A DNA stretch of 64,000 nucleotides from Candidatus Mycobacterium wuenschmannii (GCF_030252325.1 NZ_CP126981.1:62001-126000); one strand, 5' to 3'. Counted from the first letter of the stretch, positions 43,093-53,349 are shown. The notes: generated from the sequence alone by a model not told the origin. Made by a program: numbers and translations.

Positions 43093-43655
43093 TCGAGCCC
43101 GTGTTCGATCAGGTCGCGGGCGCGGTCGAGCATCGACGCGAACGGCCCGACGGCGAAGTTCAACAGCGGCGACTCCACACCCGCGTGCGGACGGGTGGGG
43201 GCGATAGCTTCCGCCGCGCGCACCGCCGCCGTCAACCGCTTGGACTCATCGTCATCGAGCTGCTTCTCTAGCTTCGGAAACTCGTAGGTCTCCTCGTGCA
43301 GCGCATGATCGAGCACCGCATCTCGCAGAGTCGTGAGCTCGTCGATGAACTCGGTCGACGTGATGTCGAGCTTCTCGATTCGCGACAGCAGTTTCTTGGC
43401 GTCGTGCTCCTCCTCGAGCCGAGCGTCGACGATTGAGTCGAACGACTCCACGTCGCGTCGCGCTCGGGGATGCACCACCATTTCCTCCGCGGTTTCGTGC
43501 ACCGCGAGCAATTGCCGCAGCTGCACGAATGGCTTCTCCCGCGCGTGCGGGTCCGTCGCGTGCAGGACCTGGTCGAACATGTCCTCGATGACGTTGTGCT
43601 GCGCCTTGAGGAAGGCGACGACGTCATCAGGCGACGCGATGATCATCTCGGGCAC
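43089..43655 (-). CDS. Hemerythrin HHE-domain protein
   Basis: 188 aa with GTG start. Histidine-containing helices typical of the HHE cation-binding fold: AFLKAQHNVIEDMFDQ, LLAVHETAEEMVVHPRA, DARLEEEHDAKKLL and VLDHALHEETYEFPKLE. Such proteins bind a di-iron centre and are linked to oxygen, NO or redox sensing. Ends exactly where the GluRS gene ends, both stops using the same CTAG. The promoter would lie in the 143-bp region before the sulfotransferase gene. Confidence 0.87.
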   Translation of the reverse strand: MPEMIIASPDDVVAFLKAQHNVIEDMFDQVLHATDPHAREKPFVQLRQLLAVHETAEEMVVHPRARRDVESFDSIVDARLEEEHDAKKLLSRIEKLDITSTEFIDELTTLRDAVLDHALHEETYEFPKLEKQLDDDESKRLTAAVRAAEAIAPTRPHAGVESPLLNFAVGPFASMLDRARDLIEHGLD

Positions 43656-43798
43656 ATCAACCCCCAGCGCTTCGCACTTCGACGGATAAAGACCGTTGAC
43701 CAGTCGAGTTGGGCGTACCCAGGAAGAATGCCGCTAAACGCACTACCCGATGGCGCTAATCTGCATGCGGCGCTACGTCGACGAGGAGGGGCCGCCGC

Positions 43799-45058
43799 GT
43801 GAGCTCTTCGGATCGCGATCTTGATCTCGACGATCTGACATCCCCTCGACTCACCGACATCCAACGGCAGATCCTCGAGTACACCGAGGCCAGGCCCGTC
43901 GAGTTCGACCTCGACGCGATGCTCGCCGAGGCCGTCGAACACGCCGGCGTGGACGACCTCGACGACACCGACGGCTTTCGCGACCGGCTGGCCGCGCACG
44001 TCGCCGCGATCGAGTCTGATACCAGCCTCACGCAGCTCACACGTTCGTCGCTGCGGCAGCGCGTCGTTCGACTGTTGCGCAACCGGCTGTCGTTGACCGA
44101 TCTGCTCAAGCGGTACCCCGAGATCGAGTCGATCCCGATCGAGCAGCCGTTCATCGTGGTCGGCATGCCGCGGTCGGGCACCACGCATCTGGTCAACCTG
44201 ATCGCCGCCGACCCGCGCCGGCGCGCGTTGCCGTACTGGGAGAGCCAGGATCCGATCCCCGCGATCGGCGAAGGACCGGACGCCTTCGGCGTCGACCCCC
44301 GCTACGCGCGGGCGAAGGCCGAACACGAGGCACTGATGGCCAGCGCCCCACTGGTCGCCGCGATGCACGACCGCTTCCCGGAGGCCATCGAGGAGGAGGT
44401 CGAACTCCTCGACCTCGACCTGGCCGGCTACGTCCTGGAATGGCATGCGCGCGTGCCGGATTGGCGCGACTACTACCTCGGCCTCGATCAGCATCGGCAC
44501 TACGGCTACCTGAAGAAGGTGTTGCAGGCATTGACGTTCCTGCGCGGCCCGCGGACGTGGATCCTGAAGAGTCCGCAGCACTGCGAGCAACTCGGTCCGC
44601 TGATGGCGACCTTCCCCGATGCGACGGTGGCCTTCACCCACCGCGATCCCGTCGCGGTGATCCAGTCGGCGATCACGATGATGGCCTATTCGGATCGGCT
44701 GCGTCGCACCAGCATCGACCCCGAGTGGTTGCTCGACTATTGGGCCGACCGGGTACACCGACTGCTCAGCGCCTGCGTGCGTGACCGCGAACTGGTGCCG
44801 GCCGACCGCAGCATCGACATCGGCTTCCATCACCTCAATGGCAACGAAATGCCCTTGCTCGACAAGCTTTACGGCTGTGGCGGCGCCGAGTTGACGCCCA
44901 AGGTGCGCCAGCGGTTCCAGCAGTACCTCGAGAGCAATCCGCGTGGCAAGCACGGCAGCATCAACTACAACCTCGAACGGCACTTCGGCGTCGCGCCGGA
45001 CGAGTTGCGGCGCAGGTTCGACTTCTACTTCGATCGTTTTGACGTGCGGCCCGAATGA
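43799..45058 (+). CDS. Sulfotransferase family protein
   Basis: 419 aa, GTG start with GAGGAGGGG upstream. It is a PAPS-dependent sulfotransferase by family: the 5'-phosphosulfate loop is FIVVGMPRSGTTHLVNLIAA, and the 3'-phosphate region FTHRDPVAVIQSAITMM is visible, with the LKSPQHCEQLG stretch between. The long N-terminal helical part (1-110) matches mycobacterial members. The acceptor is unknown. It is the first gene of an operon of five; its stop overlaps the start of the metallo-hydrolase gene (ATGA). Confidence 0.88.
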   Translation: MSSSDRDLDLDDLTSPRLTDIQRQILEYTEARPVEFDLDAMLAEAVEHAGVDDLDDTDGFRDRLAAHVAAIESDTSLTQLTRSSLRQRVVRLLRNRLSLTDLLKRYPEIESIPIEQPFIVVGMPRSGTTHLVNLIAADPRRRALPYWESQDPIPAIGEGPDAFGVDPRYARAKAEHEALMASAPLVAAMHDRFPEAIEEEVELLDLDLAGYVLEWHARVPDWRDYYLGLDQHRHYGYLKKVLQALTFLRGPRTWILKSPQHCEQLGPLMATFPDATVAFTHRDPVAVIQSAITMMAYSDRLRRTSIDPEWLLDYWADRVHRLLSACVRDRELVPADRSIDIGFHHLNGNEMPLLDKLYGCGGAELTPKVRQRFQQYLESNPRGKHGSINYNLERHFGVAPDELRRRFDFYFDRFDVRPE

Positions 45059-46296
45059 TGGACGAGCCGATCTACCGCAGCCGTCCGGGCGCGGACGCCC
45101 TGCGTCCGGCGTCCGCCGACGCGGCCGAGCAGATCGCCCCGGGGCTGTGGTGCTCGCCCGGACTGTCGAACGCCTACCTGCTGACGACCGACGACGGCCG
45201 GGTGATCGTCAACACCGGAATGGGTTTCGAAGGGCCGGTGCACCGCGCGAACTTCGACGCCGTCGACTCCTCGCCGGTGCGCTACATCGTCTTCACGCAG
45301 GGCCACGTGGACCATGTCGGCGGCCTCGACAGCGTCCGCGACCCCGAGACAACCGTTGTCGCACAGTCGAACTGGACGCTGTGGCGCGATGACAACGAGC
45401 GGCTCATCCCGTACCGGGCCAACCGCAGCGCATTCGCCTTCAAGCACACTTTGGCCGACGGCATTCAGGCCATTCAGCGTCGACTCGGTACCAAACGCCT
45501 ACCCGGCCAGAGCGTGCCGGTCGTCGACCTCGACTTCGACGACACGCTGACGCTCGAGGTGGGCGGTCGGCGGATGGAACTCATCGCCGTGCCGGGCGGG
45601 GAGACCAACGACTCGCTGGTCGTATGGCTGCCTGACGAGGCAATCTGTCTGTGCGGCAACACCTTCGGCCCGATATTCGGGCATATCCCTAATCTGGTGA
45701 CGATGCGGGGCGACCGGTATCGCGACGCACTGACCGCGATCGACTCGATCGAGCGCGTCCGAGCGCTGCGACCCGAGACGTTGGTGACCGGCCACTTCGC
45801 TCCGGTCACCGGCGCCGACCGCATCGACGCCGAGCTGAGTCGGCTGCGCGACGCCCTGCGCTACATCCACGACCGGACGGTCGAGGGCATGAACGCCGGC
45901 AGGGATGTTCGCACGCTGATGCGCGACGTGGCTCTGCCCGCGGAATACGAAGTGGGCGAAGGCTATGGCAAGGTCGCCTGGGATGTTCGAGCGATCTGGG
46001 AGAACTACTCCGGCTGGTTCCATCACCGCTCGACGACCGAGTTGTACCCGATCGGGTTCGACGAGGTGACCGCCGACGTGGTCGACCTGGCCGGAGCCGA
46101 CGCCCTCGTCTCGCGCTCCGGCGAGCACCTGGACGCCGGACGACCCTTGCACGCGATCCATCTCGCCGAGTTGGTGGGTGCCGATCACCCCGGGGCGCGT
46201 GACGTGCTGAAGCGCGCCCACGAAATGCTGCTGGGGGAGAGTACGAACTTCTGGGAACGAGCCTGGCTCACCGAACAGATCGAGAAGAACGCATGA
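45055..46296 (+). CDS. Metallo-beta-lactamase-fold hydrolase, alkylsulfatase-like
   Basis: 413 aa. The fold is MBL with an alkylsulfatase-type C-terminal dimer region, shown by WENYSGWFHHRSTTELYP and CGNTFGPIFGHIPNL. In the metal motif HxHxDH the first His is replaced: TQGHVDHVGG. Others ligands (PGGETNDSLVVW, TGHFAPVTG) look present. A sulfatase next to a sulfotransferase suggests sulfate ester formation and removal on one substrate, or a scavenging path. ATG at 45055 overlaps the upstream stop. Confidence 0.85.
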   Translation: MMDEPIYRSRPGADALRPASADAAEQIAPGLWCSPGLSNAYLLTTDDGRVIVNTGMGFEGPVHRANFDAVDSSPVRYIVFTQGHVDHVGGLDSVRDPETTVVAQSNWTLWRDDNERLIPYRANRSAFAFKHTLADGIQAIQRRLGTKRLPGQSVPVVDLDFDDTLTLEVGGRRMELIAVPGGETNDSLVVWLPDEAICLCGNTFGPIFGHIPNLVTMRGDRYRDALTAIDSIERVRALRPETLVTGHFAPVTGADRIDAELSRLRDALRYIHDRTVEGMNAGRDVRTLMRDVALPAEYEVGEGYGKVAWDVRAIWENYSGWFHHRSTTELYPIGFDEVTADVVDLAGADALVSRSGEHLDAGRPLHAIHLAELVGADHPGARDVLKRAHEMLLGESTNFWERAWLTEQIEKNA

Positions 46297-47042
46297 CGGC
46301 TACGGTCAGTTTCGACTTCACCGGCACCACGGTCCTGGTGACCGGCGGCACCAGCGGAATCGGTTACGCGACAGCGACGTTGTTTCGCGACGCGGGCGCG
46401 CACGTCGCCATCACGGGCACGAAGCCGGCTGCCGCCGACTACGATGCCGACCTGGCCGGAATGGCCTATCACCAGCTGGCCATCACCGACCACGAGTCGG
46501 TCGACGCGCTGGCCGCCGAGTTCAGCCAACTCGACGTGTTGGTGAACAACGCCGGCGCAAATTTCCCCGGCGGACTGGACGAATCGAAGCCCGACGGATT
46601 CGAGGCGTCGGTCGCGGTCAATCTCACCGGGCCGTACCGGTTGACCGTGGGCCTGTATCGCGCGTTGAAAGCATCCACCGCGAGCGGGGGAGCCAGCGTG
46701 GTCAACCTGGCCTCGATGTCGGCCCTTCGCTCGGTGGCCATGGTGCCCGGTTACAGCGCCGCCAAGTCCGGCGTCATCAACATCACCCGAAATCTCGCGG
46801 TCAAGTGGGCGAGCAAGGGAATCCGCGTCAACGCCGTCGCGCCCGGCGCGATCGACACCCCGATGACCGCACCCATGCAGGGCGTCACCGAGATCTTAGA
46901 CACCGAGTTGGCGCACATCCCGTTACACCGGTTCGGGTCCGTCGCGGAGATCGCGCCCACCATCGCCTTCCTGTGTACCGAACAATGCAGCTACACCAGC
47001 GGAGCAGTATTCGTCGTCGACGGCGCATCGGACTGCGTCTGA
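46293..47042 (+). CDS. Short-chain dehydrogenase/reductase
   Basis: 249 aa. Classical SDR: TGGTSGIGYATA loop, VLVNNAGANFPGG, catalytic Ser in ASMSALRS and YxxxK in PGYSAAKSGV; the end IAPTIAFLCTEQCSYTSGAV is usual. It overlaps the hydrolase stop by four bases and lies 16 bp before the VOC gene. An oxidation or reduction step on the alcohol that the sulfatase releases is a reasonable guess. Confidence 0.9.
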   Translation: MTATVSFDFTGTTVLVTGGTSGIGYATATLFRDAGAHVAITGTKPAAADYDADLAGMAYHQLAITDHESVDALAAEFSQLDVLVNNAGANFPGGLDESKPDGFEASVAVNLTGPYRLTVGLYRALKASTASGGASVVNLASMSALRSVAMVPGYSAAKSGVINITRNLAVKWASKGIRVNAVAPGAIDTPMTAPMQGVTEILDTELAHIPLHRFGSVAEIAPTIAFLCTEQCSYTSGAVFVVDGASDCV

Positions 47043-47058
47043 CAATGATAGGGAGACA

Positions 47059-47538
47059 ATGACATTCGCACTGAAGCCCGAGGACTACTACCACACCGGC
47101 ATCGTGGTACCGGATCTCGACGTGGCGATGCAGCGGCTCAGCGCGGTGGCGGGCTACACCTGGATCGCTCCGCTGACGTACACCCTGCCGTTCCGCACGG
47201 TCAACGGAACCCGTGAGCTCACATCGACATTCGTGTACTCGCTGGAGGCGCCGCACGTCGAACTCATCCAGCAGGTACCGGAAAGCCCGTGGACGGCCGC
47301 CGCCGGTAACTCGGTGCACCACCTGGGCTACTTCGTCGACGACCTGGCTGCGACCGCGAAAGATTTGGAGGCCAACGGCTTCGCGTTCGAAGCGACCGCC
47401 GATGTCTCCCCGCCGGATCTGGCGTTGTTCGCCTACTACATCGACGCGTTCGGCACCCGCATCGAGATCGTCGACCGCAAGCTCTTTCCCGATTTTCCCG
47501 CATTCCTCAAGTCGGCGGTGACGCCGCCCGGCGAGTGA
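47059..47538 (+). CDS. VOC/glyoxalase-fold protein
   Basis: 159 aa. The vicinal-oxygen-chelate pattern is seen in YYHTGIVVPDLDVAMQRL, VELIQQVPESPW, HHLGYFVDDLAATAKDLEAN and TRIEIVDRKLF. His in HTGIVV, Glu in VELIQ, His in HHLGY and Glu in RIEIVD provide the usual metal site. It has AGGGAGA before the ATG. Function unknown; the family includes isomerases, dioxygenases and epimerases. Confidence 0.87.
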   Translation: MTFALKPEDYYHTGIVVPDLDVAMQRLSAVAGYTWIAPLTYTLPFRTVNGTRELTSTFVYSLEAPHVELIQQVPESPWTAAAGNSVHHLGYFVDDLAATAKDLEANGFAFEATADVSPPDLALFAYYIDAFGTRIEIVDRKLFPDFPAFLKSAVTPPGE

Positions 47539-47552
47539 CCTGAGGTCTCGAT

Positions 47553-48503
47553 ATGGTGTTGCCGGTGCTGCGGTTCAACTTCGCGTCGCCAGGTGGTGAT
47601 CCGCGTATTCAGGGCGAGTTGCTGCGCGCCGCACTCGAATTGGCACACTGGGGCGAGTCGCGGGGTGTTCTGACCGTAAGCGTCGACGAGCATCACGCCA
47701 CCGGCCAGGGTTGGAGTTGTAACCCGATCCTGGCCGCGGGCATGTTTCTGGCCCGCACCTCGACGATGATCGCCAGCGTGGATTGTGCACTTGGTCCGTT
47801 GTGGAATCCGGTGCGGCTCGCCGAGGACATCGCTCTGGTCGACAATATGAGTCGCGGTCGCCTGCACACCACGGTGGGCCTGGGCTACCGCACGGTCGAA
47901 TATGACTCGCTGGGAATGGATTTCAGCCAACGCGGCCCGCTGATGGACACCGTGATCGAGCGGATGCTCGCGGTGTGGTCGCAGATCGGAACGCACAGTC
48001 GTCCCCATCCACCCCTGTATATCGGTGGCGGTGCCAGGGTCACCGCGCGGCGGGCGGCCCGCTTCCGCCTTCCGCTCAGCCTGGCCGATCACCTGCCCGA
48101 TGTCGCGGCCTACTACCGTGACCTGTGCGCCGAGGCCGACCTGGCGCCGCTGGTCATCATGCCGGGCCCGGTCAACCGGGGGATGATCTACCTACACCAG
48201 GATCCCGACCGGGCGTGGGCCGAACTCGGTGACCACATCCTCTGGGAGGCAGTCACTTACGGGGGATGGTCGGTCGATCAACGCTCGCTCATGCACCTGC
48301 CCGGCGTGCAGACCCTCGACGAGGTGCGCGCGTCGGGGCGCTATCGCTTCCTCACTCCCGACGACCTCGTCGCCGAGATTCGCGGCGCGTCGGACTACGG
48401 CCCGCTGGTGCTGCACCCGCTCGTCGGCGGAATGCCGGTCGACGAGGCGTGGAGGTCGGTGCAGTTACTGGTCGACGAGGTGCTGCCGGCGCTGGCTCAG
48501 TAG
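47553..48503 (+). CDS. Luciferase-like flavin monooxygenase (LLM)
   Basis: 316 aa. The bacterial-luciferase/F420-dependent fold is clear from VLPVLRFNFASPG, SVDEHHATGQGWSCNPILAA, DNMSRGRLHTTVGLGYRTVE and LYIGGGARVTARRAARF. It acts as a flavin- or F420-dependent monooxygenase or oxidoreductase. It is the last gene of the operon. The 3' end overlaps the DUF190 gene on the other strand by 7 bp. Confidence 0.9.
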   Translation: MVLPVLRFNFASPGGDPRIQGELLRAALELAHWGESRGVLTVSVDEHHATGQGWSCNPILAAGMFLARTSTMIASVDCALGPLWNPVRLAEDIALVDNMSRGRLHTTVGLGYRTVEYDSLGMDFSQRGPLMDTVIERMLAVWSQIGTHSRPHPPLYIGGGARVTARRAARFRLPLSLADHLPDVAAYYRDLCAEADLAPLVIMPGPVNRGMIYLHQDPDRAWAELGDHILWEAVTYGGWSVDQRSLMHLPGVQTLDEVRASGRYRFLTPDDLVAEIRGASDYGPLVLHPLVGGMPVDEAWRSVQLLVDEVLPALAQ

Positions 48504-49582
48504 TCGTGCCGGGCCAATCCGCCGTCACCGTCGCGGTCGGTTTCGTCGACAGTGATCACCGCCGGGACCATCTCGCTGGTCACCAGTCCGTGCTCGGCGG
48601 TCAACTCGTGGACGATCTCGAAACTGCGTGCGATCCACTCGGGGGTGTCGACAATGATCGTCACGACCGGCATCCGTCGCGTCAGCTGAAAGAGCTTGTC
48701 GCCGTGCGGTTTATGGTCGCCGTGAAAACCCCAGATGCCGCGCAGCGCCGTCGAGCCGCGCGCCATTCCCGAATCGAGTAGCCGGCGCACCAGCGCCCGG
48801 TGGATCGGGGCGCCGTCGTGGAGGGTGGCCTCGCTGGTGTGCACCATCAGCTTCTGCCACAGCGGGCGGCCGTGTTCGTCGACCTCGGGTAGGCGATGTG
48901 GGCGGTCGAACAGTTCGCCACCGCGCTTACACACCCGCACCCGCTCGACCGTGATCAGCGCATGCGGGGCAAGTTCGCTGAGTTCGGCGACGACGGCGGT
49001 CGCCTGCGTCGGCGTTCCGACGGCGATGATCATCAGCGGGACGTTGACGTTGCGGCTGAAAAAGGCGGCCCGATAACGCTCGCCGTGCGCGGTGCCGTCG
49101 ACACCGAGAAACACGGCGCCACCGGAGAATCCGTGTCGGTGCAGCAGTTCGCACACCCCGCGATGGGCGGGTAGACCGCCGATCCGCTCCTGCCGGCCGA
49201 TGTAGACCGTGAGCTTGACGGCGTCGTCGGCGCCGACGTCGACGGTGTCGTGGTCACCGACCAGGCGCGCCCGCTCCAGGGTGATCAGGCCGCGTCCCGT
49301 CATCGCAACCACGTCGTCGACCAGGCCGCTGATCTTGGGTTCCACGTCGACCGCCGCGATCGCCACCGGCGGATCTTCCGACAGGCTCAGTGACTCGTCG
49401 GTGCGCAGCACATGCCGCGGCCCGAAACTTGCGATGCCGCGCAGCATGACGCTCGTCGCGACCTCCCGGTTGTCGAAGAGGTCGAGCATCGCGTCGGCGA
49501 GAAAGCCCGGTCGCCGACCGTCGCGCACGACGCGCTGGCGCTCGCCGAAATATGCGGTGAGCTTGAGCGATGGCTGATTCAC
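48497..49582 (-). CDS. Triple DUF190 protein (PII-like)
   Basis: 361 aa with three tandem DUF190-type units, each about 100-120 aa: SLKLTAYFGERQRV..., VKLTVYIGRQERI... and WQKLMVHTSEATL.... Single-domain DUF190 proteins are about 110 aa. DUF190 proteins have a PII-like fold and often accompany fluoride exporters. GTG at 49582 overlaps the crcB stop (GTGA). M. tuberculosis Rv3071 is the homologue I recall. A regulatory role for the CrcB pair is likely but unproven. Confidence 0.87.
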   Translation of the reverse strand: MNQPSLKLTAYFGERQRVVRDGRRPGFLADAMLDLFDNREVATSVMLRGIASFGPRHVLRTDESLSLSEDPPVAIAAVDVEPKISGLVDDVVAMTGRGLITLERARLVGDHDTVDVGADDAVKLTVYIGRQERIGGLPAHRGVCELLHRHGFSGGAVFLGVDGTAHGERYRAAFFSRNVNVPLMIIAVGTPTQATAVVAELSELAPHALITVERVRVCKRGGELFDRPHRLPEVDEHGRPLWQKLMVHTSEATLHDGAPIHRALVRRLLDSGMARGSTALRGIWGFHGDHKPHGDKLFQLTRRMPVVTIIVDTPEWIARSFEIVHELTAEHGLVTSEMVPAVITVDETDRDGDGGLARHDY

Positions 49583-49935
49583 ACCAGGCCGCCGATCCAC
49601 TGCCCGAGCAGCGCCGCGCCCAGTCCCAGCACGACGCTGACCACGATGTTGGCTGCGGCGTTGCGCACCTGACGCTCCTCGCCGAGCCGCTGCGTCTCCA
49701 GCATCCACGTGGAGAACGTGGTGTACGAGCCGACGAACGCGGTGCCGGCGATCAACGCGGCGTAGCGATCCAACGCCAGTGCGCCGATGAAGCCGAGCAG
49801 AGTGGCCCCGCTGAGGTTCACGGCCAGCGTCCCGAACGGGAAAGACCTTCCGGCCCGGCGCGCGACCGCGCCGTCGAGCAGGAATCGCAGCACCGCACCG
49901 ATGCCACCCGCGAGGATCACGCCGAGCCAGATCAT
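49579..49935 (-). CDS. crcB: Fluoride exporter CrcB (Fluc) subunit
   Basis: 118 aa, four membrane helices. Motifs of fluoride channels are visible: [35 protein letters not shown] (with Asn) and [15 protein letters not shown]. Two such subunits form an antiparallel dimer, and the second crcB gene is immediately upstream, its stop overlapping this ATG (ATGA). Together they could form a heterodimeric channel. Confidence 0.92.
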   Translation of the reverse strand: MIWLGVILAGGIGAVLRFLLDGAVARRAGRSFPFGTLAVNLSGATLLGFIGALALDRYAALIAGTAFVGSYTTFSTWMLETQRLGEERQVRNAAANIVVSVVLGLGAALLGQWIGGLV

Positions 49936-50339
49936 CGCAGCGCGGCCCGTCGAACCAGTGCTGACGCCAGATGCACGGCGAGCAATCCCAAAACGATGCT
50001 GGCGCAGGTGTATCCGAGCGCCAGTCCGTAGTGATGATGTTCGACCATCTTCAGCGTTTCGACCTGCATGGTGGAGAACGTCGTCAGGCCGCCGCACACC
50101 CCGGTGCCGAGTAGTGGCCGGCGGTAGCTCGACAGCGGCAACCGTTCCAGCAGTCGTGTCGTGAAATAGCCCAGCATGAACGCCCCGACGATGTTGACGG
50201 CGAACGTCGGCCACGGCCAGCGAGACGGGTCGGCGGTCATCAGCAGGCTCAACCCGGTGCGCGCAACGGTGCCGAGCGCGCCTCCGGCGAACACCGCGGC
50301 CAACTCCCGGTAGTCGCGCGGCGACGCAGAGTTTGCCAC
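49932..50339 (-). CDS. crcB: Fluoride exporter CrcB (Fluc) second subunit
   Basis: 135 aa from GTG 50339, where GAAGGGAT provides a ribosome site. An ATG at 50411 is open but overlaps the divergent pgm start. Motifs: [33 protein letters not shown] and [17 protein letters not shown]. Forms the pair with the next gene. No fluoride riboswitch is visible in the short space before it. Confidence 0.9.
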   Translation of the reverse strand: MANSASPRDYRELAAVFAGGALGTVARTGLSLLMTADPSRWPWPTFAVNIVGAFMLGYFTTRLLERLPLSSYRRPLLGTGVCGGLTTFSTMQVETLKMVEHHHYGLALGYTCASIVLGLLAVHLASALVRRAALR

Positions 50340-50400
50340 TCGTCGAAATCCCTTCCGTTGCAGGCGGTGCTCGGGCAGCTTATTCGGCAGAATCGATGTC

Positions 50401-52032
50401 ATGGTCGCCAACCCTCGCGCCGGTCAGCCGGCTCAGCCCGAAGACCTCGTCGATCTGCCCCATCTGATCACCTCCTACTACTCGGTCACACCTGATCCCG
50501 ACGACGTCGCTCAGCAGGTGGCGTTCGGGACTTCCGGACATCGCGGCTCGGCGCTGAATGGCGCGTTCAACGAGGCGCACATCCTGGCCATTACCCAGGC
50601 GATCGTCGAATACCGCGGCGCGCACGGCACGACCGGACCGTTGTTCATCGGCCGCGACACTCACGGGCTCTCCGAGCCGGCGTGGGTCTCGGCGCTCGAG
50701 GTGCTCGCCGCCAACGACGTCGTCACGGCCGTCGACTCAGCCGACCGGTACACGCCCACCCCGGCGGTCAGCCACGCGATTCTCACCTACAACCGCGGCC
50801 GAAGCGACGCACTGGCCGACGGGATCGTGGTGACGCCCTCGCACAACCCGCCCTACGACGGGGGCTTCAAGTACAACCCGCCCAACGGTGGCCCGGCCGA
50901 TACCGACGCGACCAATGCAATTGCCGCGCGCGCCAACGAGATTCTTCGCAGTGGCGACACCGTCAAACGGATTCCGCTGGCCCGCGCGCTGCAGACCGTC
51001 CAGCGGCACGACTATATGGACGCGTACGTGGCCGACCTGCCGAACGTCGTCGACATCGACATCATCCGAAAAGAAGGCATCCGCATTGGCGCGGATCCCC
51101 TCGGCGGCGCCAGCGTCGACTACTGGGCCGCGATCGCCGAGCGGCACCGCCTGGACCTCAGCGTGGTCAACCCGCTGGTCGACGCGACGTGGCGGTTCAT
51201 GACGCTCGACCATGACGGCAAGATCCGAATGGACTGCAGCTCACCGAACGCGATGGCCTCCCTGATCGCCAACCGGGACCGCTACCAGATCGCGACGGGC
51301 AACGACGCCGACTCCGACCGGCACGGCATCGTCACGCCCGACGGCGGGCTGATGAACCCGAACCACTACCTCGCGGTCGCCATCGACTACCTCTACACCC
51401 ACCGCCCGAACTGGCCCGACGGCGTGGCCGTCGGCAAGACCGCGGTCAGCTCGTCGATCATCGACCGCGCGGTCGCCGGACTTGGGCGCAAGCTTGTCGA
51501 GGTACCTGTCGGCTTCAAGTGGTTCGTCGACGGCCTGATTGGCGGCACCATCGGCTTCGGCGGCGAGGAGTCGGCCGGGGCATCGTTCCTGCGCCGGGAC
51601 GGCTCGGTGTGGACCACCGACAAGGACGGCATCATCCTGGCGCTGCTCGCCAGCGAGATCCTCGCCGTGACCGGCTCGAGCCCGTCGCAGCGCTACTGGG
51701 AGCTGACGGAGAAGTACGGGGCACCGACCTACGCGCGGCTCGACGCGCCAGCCAACCGCGACCAGAAGGCCCGGCTGTCGAAGCTGTCGCCGGAGCAGGT
51801 CGGCGCGACCGAACTGGCCGGCGAGGAGATCATCGCGAAGCTGACGACGGCTCCTGGCAACGGCGCGGCGCTCGGCGGATTGAAGGTCACTACGGCGAAC
51901 GCCTGGTTTGCCGCGCGGCCGTCGGGCACCGAGGACGTCTACAAGATTTACGCGGAATCATTTAGCGGACCTGAGCACCTAGCGGAGGTGCAGCGAGAGG
52001 CCCAAATGGTGGTGGATAAAGTCATTGGGTGA
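50401..52032 (+). CDS. pgm: Phosphoglucomutase (alpha-D-glucose-specific)
   Basis: 543 aa. It interconverts glucose-1-phosphate and glucose-6-phosphate, linking glycogen breakdown to glycolysis. The catalytic phosphoserine is in [13 protein letters not shown], the magnesium loop in [10 protein letters not shown], and the sugar-specificity loop in [10 protein letters not shown]. The phosphate-contact motif [14 protein letters not shown] is near the end. The stop overlaps the start of the MFS gene (GTGA). I recall Rv3068c as its M. tuberculosis counterpart. Confidence 0.95.
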   Translation: MVANPRAGQPAQPEDLVDLPHLITSYYSVTPDPDDVAQQVAFGTSGHRGSALNGAFNEAHILAITQAIVEYRGAHGTTGPLFIGRDTHGLSEPAWVSALEVLAANDVVTAVDSADRYTPTPAVSHAILTYNRGRSDALADGIVVTPSHNPPYDGGFKYNPPNGGPADTDATNAIAARANEILRSGDTVKRIPLARALQTVQRHDYMDAYVADLPNVVDIDIIRKEGIRIGADPLGGASVDYWAAIAERHRLDLSVVNPLVDATWRFMTLDHDGKIRMDCSSPNAMASLIANRDRYQIATGNDADSDRHGIVTPDGGLMNPNHYLAVAIDYLYTHRPNWPDGVAVGKTAVSSSIIDRAVAGLGRKLVEVPVGFKWFVDGLIGGTIGFGGEESAGASFLRRDGSVWTTDKDGIILALLASEILAVTGSSPSQRYWELTEKYGAPTYARLDAPANRDQKARLSKLSPEQVGATELAGEEIIAKLTTAPGNGAALGGLKVTTANAWFAARPSGTEDVYKIYAESFSGPEHLAEVQREAQMVVDKVIG

Positions 52033-53294
52033 TCCTCGTCTCTCCGCGCGCCCGTTACACAGCGTGGCGACGCCGTAAAGCGAGGTTACCGAGCGAAGCG
52101 TGGGTGCTGATCGCCGCGAACGCGGTGGCCGCGCTCGGCTACGGCGTGGTGTCACCGGTGTTGCCGGCCTTCACCCGATCGTTCGGCGCCAGCATGGGCG
52201 CCGTGACGTTCGCGATCACCATTTTTTCGGTGATGCGGCTCTTTGCTGCCCCGCCGACCGGGTTGCTGGTGCAGCGGTTGGGGGAGCAATGGATCTACCT
52301 CACCGGGCTACTGATCGTGTCGGTCGCCACCGGGGTGTGCGCGTTCATCCACAGCTATTGGGAACTCCTGTTGCTCCGTGCGATCGGTGGCATCGGCTCG
52401 ACGATGTTCTTCATCTCCGCGCTGGGCCTGATGATTCGGATCAGCCCGCCCGACGCGCGTGGCCGGGTGGCCGGCCTGTTCGCGACCTCGTTTCTGGTCG
52501 GGGCGGCGGCCGGCCCGCTGGTCGGCAGCCTCACCGCGGGACTCGGGCTCCGGGCGCCGTTCCTGATGTACGGCGTCGCGGTTCTGCTCACGACATTCGT
52601 TGTGGCACATACCTTGCGGAGATCGACGCTGGGCGCACCCGCCGAGCACGCCGAGCCGGCGGTGACGGTTCGCGTTGCGATGCGGCACCCCGCCTACCGC
52701 GCCGCATTGGTGTCCAACTTCGCGACGGGCTGGGCGGTGTTCGGGCTGCGAATGGCCGTGGTGCCGCTGTTCATCTCCGACGTGTTGGGTCGCGGTCCGC
52801 GGATGACGGGTCTGGCCCTCGGGGTTTTCGCGCTGGGCAACCTCGCGGTCGCAATGCCCAGTGGTCATCTTTCCGACCGGATCGGCCGCCGCCACCTGCT
52901 CATCGGCGGGCTGATGGGTTGCAGCGTGGCGACGCTGCTCCTGGGTGCATCGACGATGCTGCCCGTGTTCCTGGTTGCCGCCTTTCTCGGCGGCGCGGCG
53001 TCGGGAATTGTTGCCTCGCCCCAGCAGGCGGCGATCGCCGACATTCTGGGCAGCTCGGCGCGCACCGGCACCGCGGTGTCGACGTTCCAGATGACGGTCG
53101 ATCTCGGTGCGATCGTCGGCTCGATGACCGTGACCGAGATTGCCCAGCATCTGAGCTTCCAGTGGGGCTTCGTGATCAGCGCGGTCGTGCTGTTCGCCGC
53201 GGGGGTCGTGTGGATATTCGCCCCGGAAACGCGGGTGGTGGGACATGAAGGCTCGGACACGTGGGAGGCCGGGGGCAGTTCGGAGCTCGCCTGA
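52029..53294 (+). CDS. Major facilitator superfamily transporter
   Basis: 421 aa, about twelve membrane helices. MFS signatures are the A-like loop [16 protein letters not shown] between helices 8 and 9 and the [20 protein letters not shown] antiporter-like motif in helix 5. Substrate unknown; drug/H+ antiporters of this kind are frequent. It begins at GTG within the pgm stop, so it follows pgm on one transcript. tRNA-Ala lies 55 bp downstream. Confidence 0.9.
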   Translation: MILVSPRARYTAWRRRKARLPSEAWVLIAANAVAALGYGVVSPVLPAFTRSFGASMGAVTFAITIFSVMRLFAAPPTGLLVQRLGEQWIYLTGLLIVSVATGVCAFIHSYWELLLLRAIGGIGSTMFFISALGLMIRISPPDARGRVAGLFATSFLVGAAAGPLVGSLTAGLGLRAPFLMYGVAVLLTTFVVAHTLRRSTLGAPAEHAEPAVTVRVAMRHPAYRAALVSNFATGWAVFGLRMAVVPLFISDVLGRGPRMTGLALGVFALGNLAVAMPSGHLSDRIGRRHLLIGGLMGCSVATLLLGASTMLPVFLVAAFLGGAASGIVASPQQAAIADILGSSARTGTAVSTFQMTVDLGAIVGSMTVTEIAQHLSFQWGFVISAVVLFAAGVVWIFAPETRVVGHEGSDTWEAGGSSELA

Positions 53295-53349
53295 GCAGCG
53301 ACTTTGAAGGCGGGTAGGCCGTGGTGTAACTTCGACAGGCACAACTTTC

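Noticed and set aside
50340..50400. Fluoride riboswitch before crcB
   Set aside because: The space to the divergent pgm start is too short and no conserved pattern is visible.
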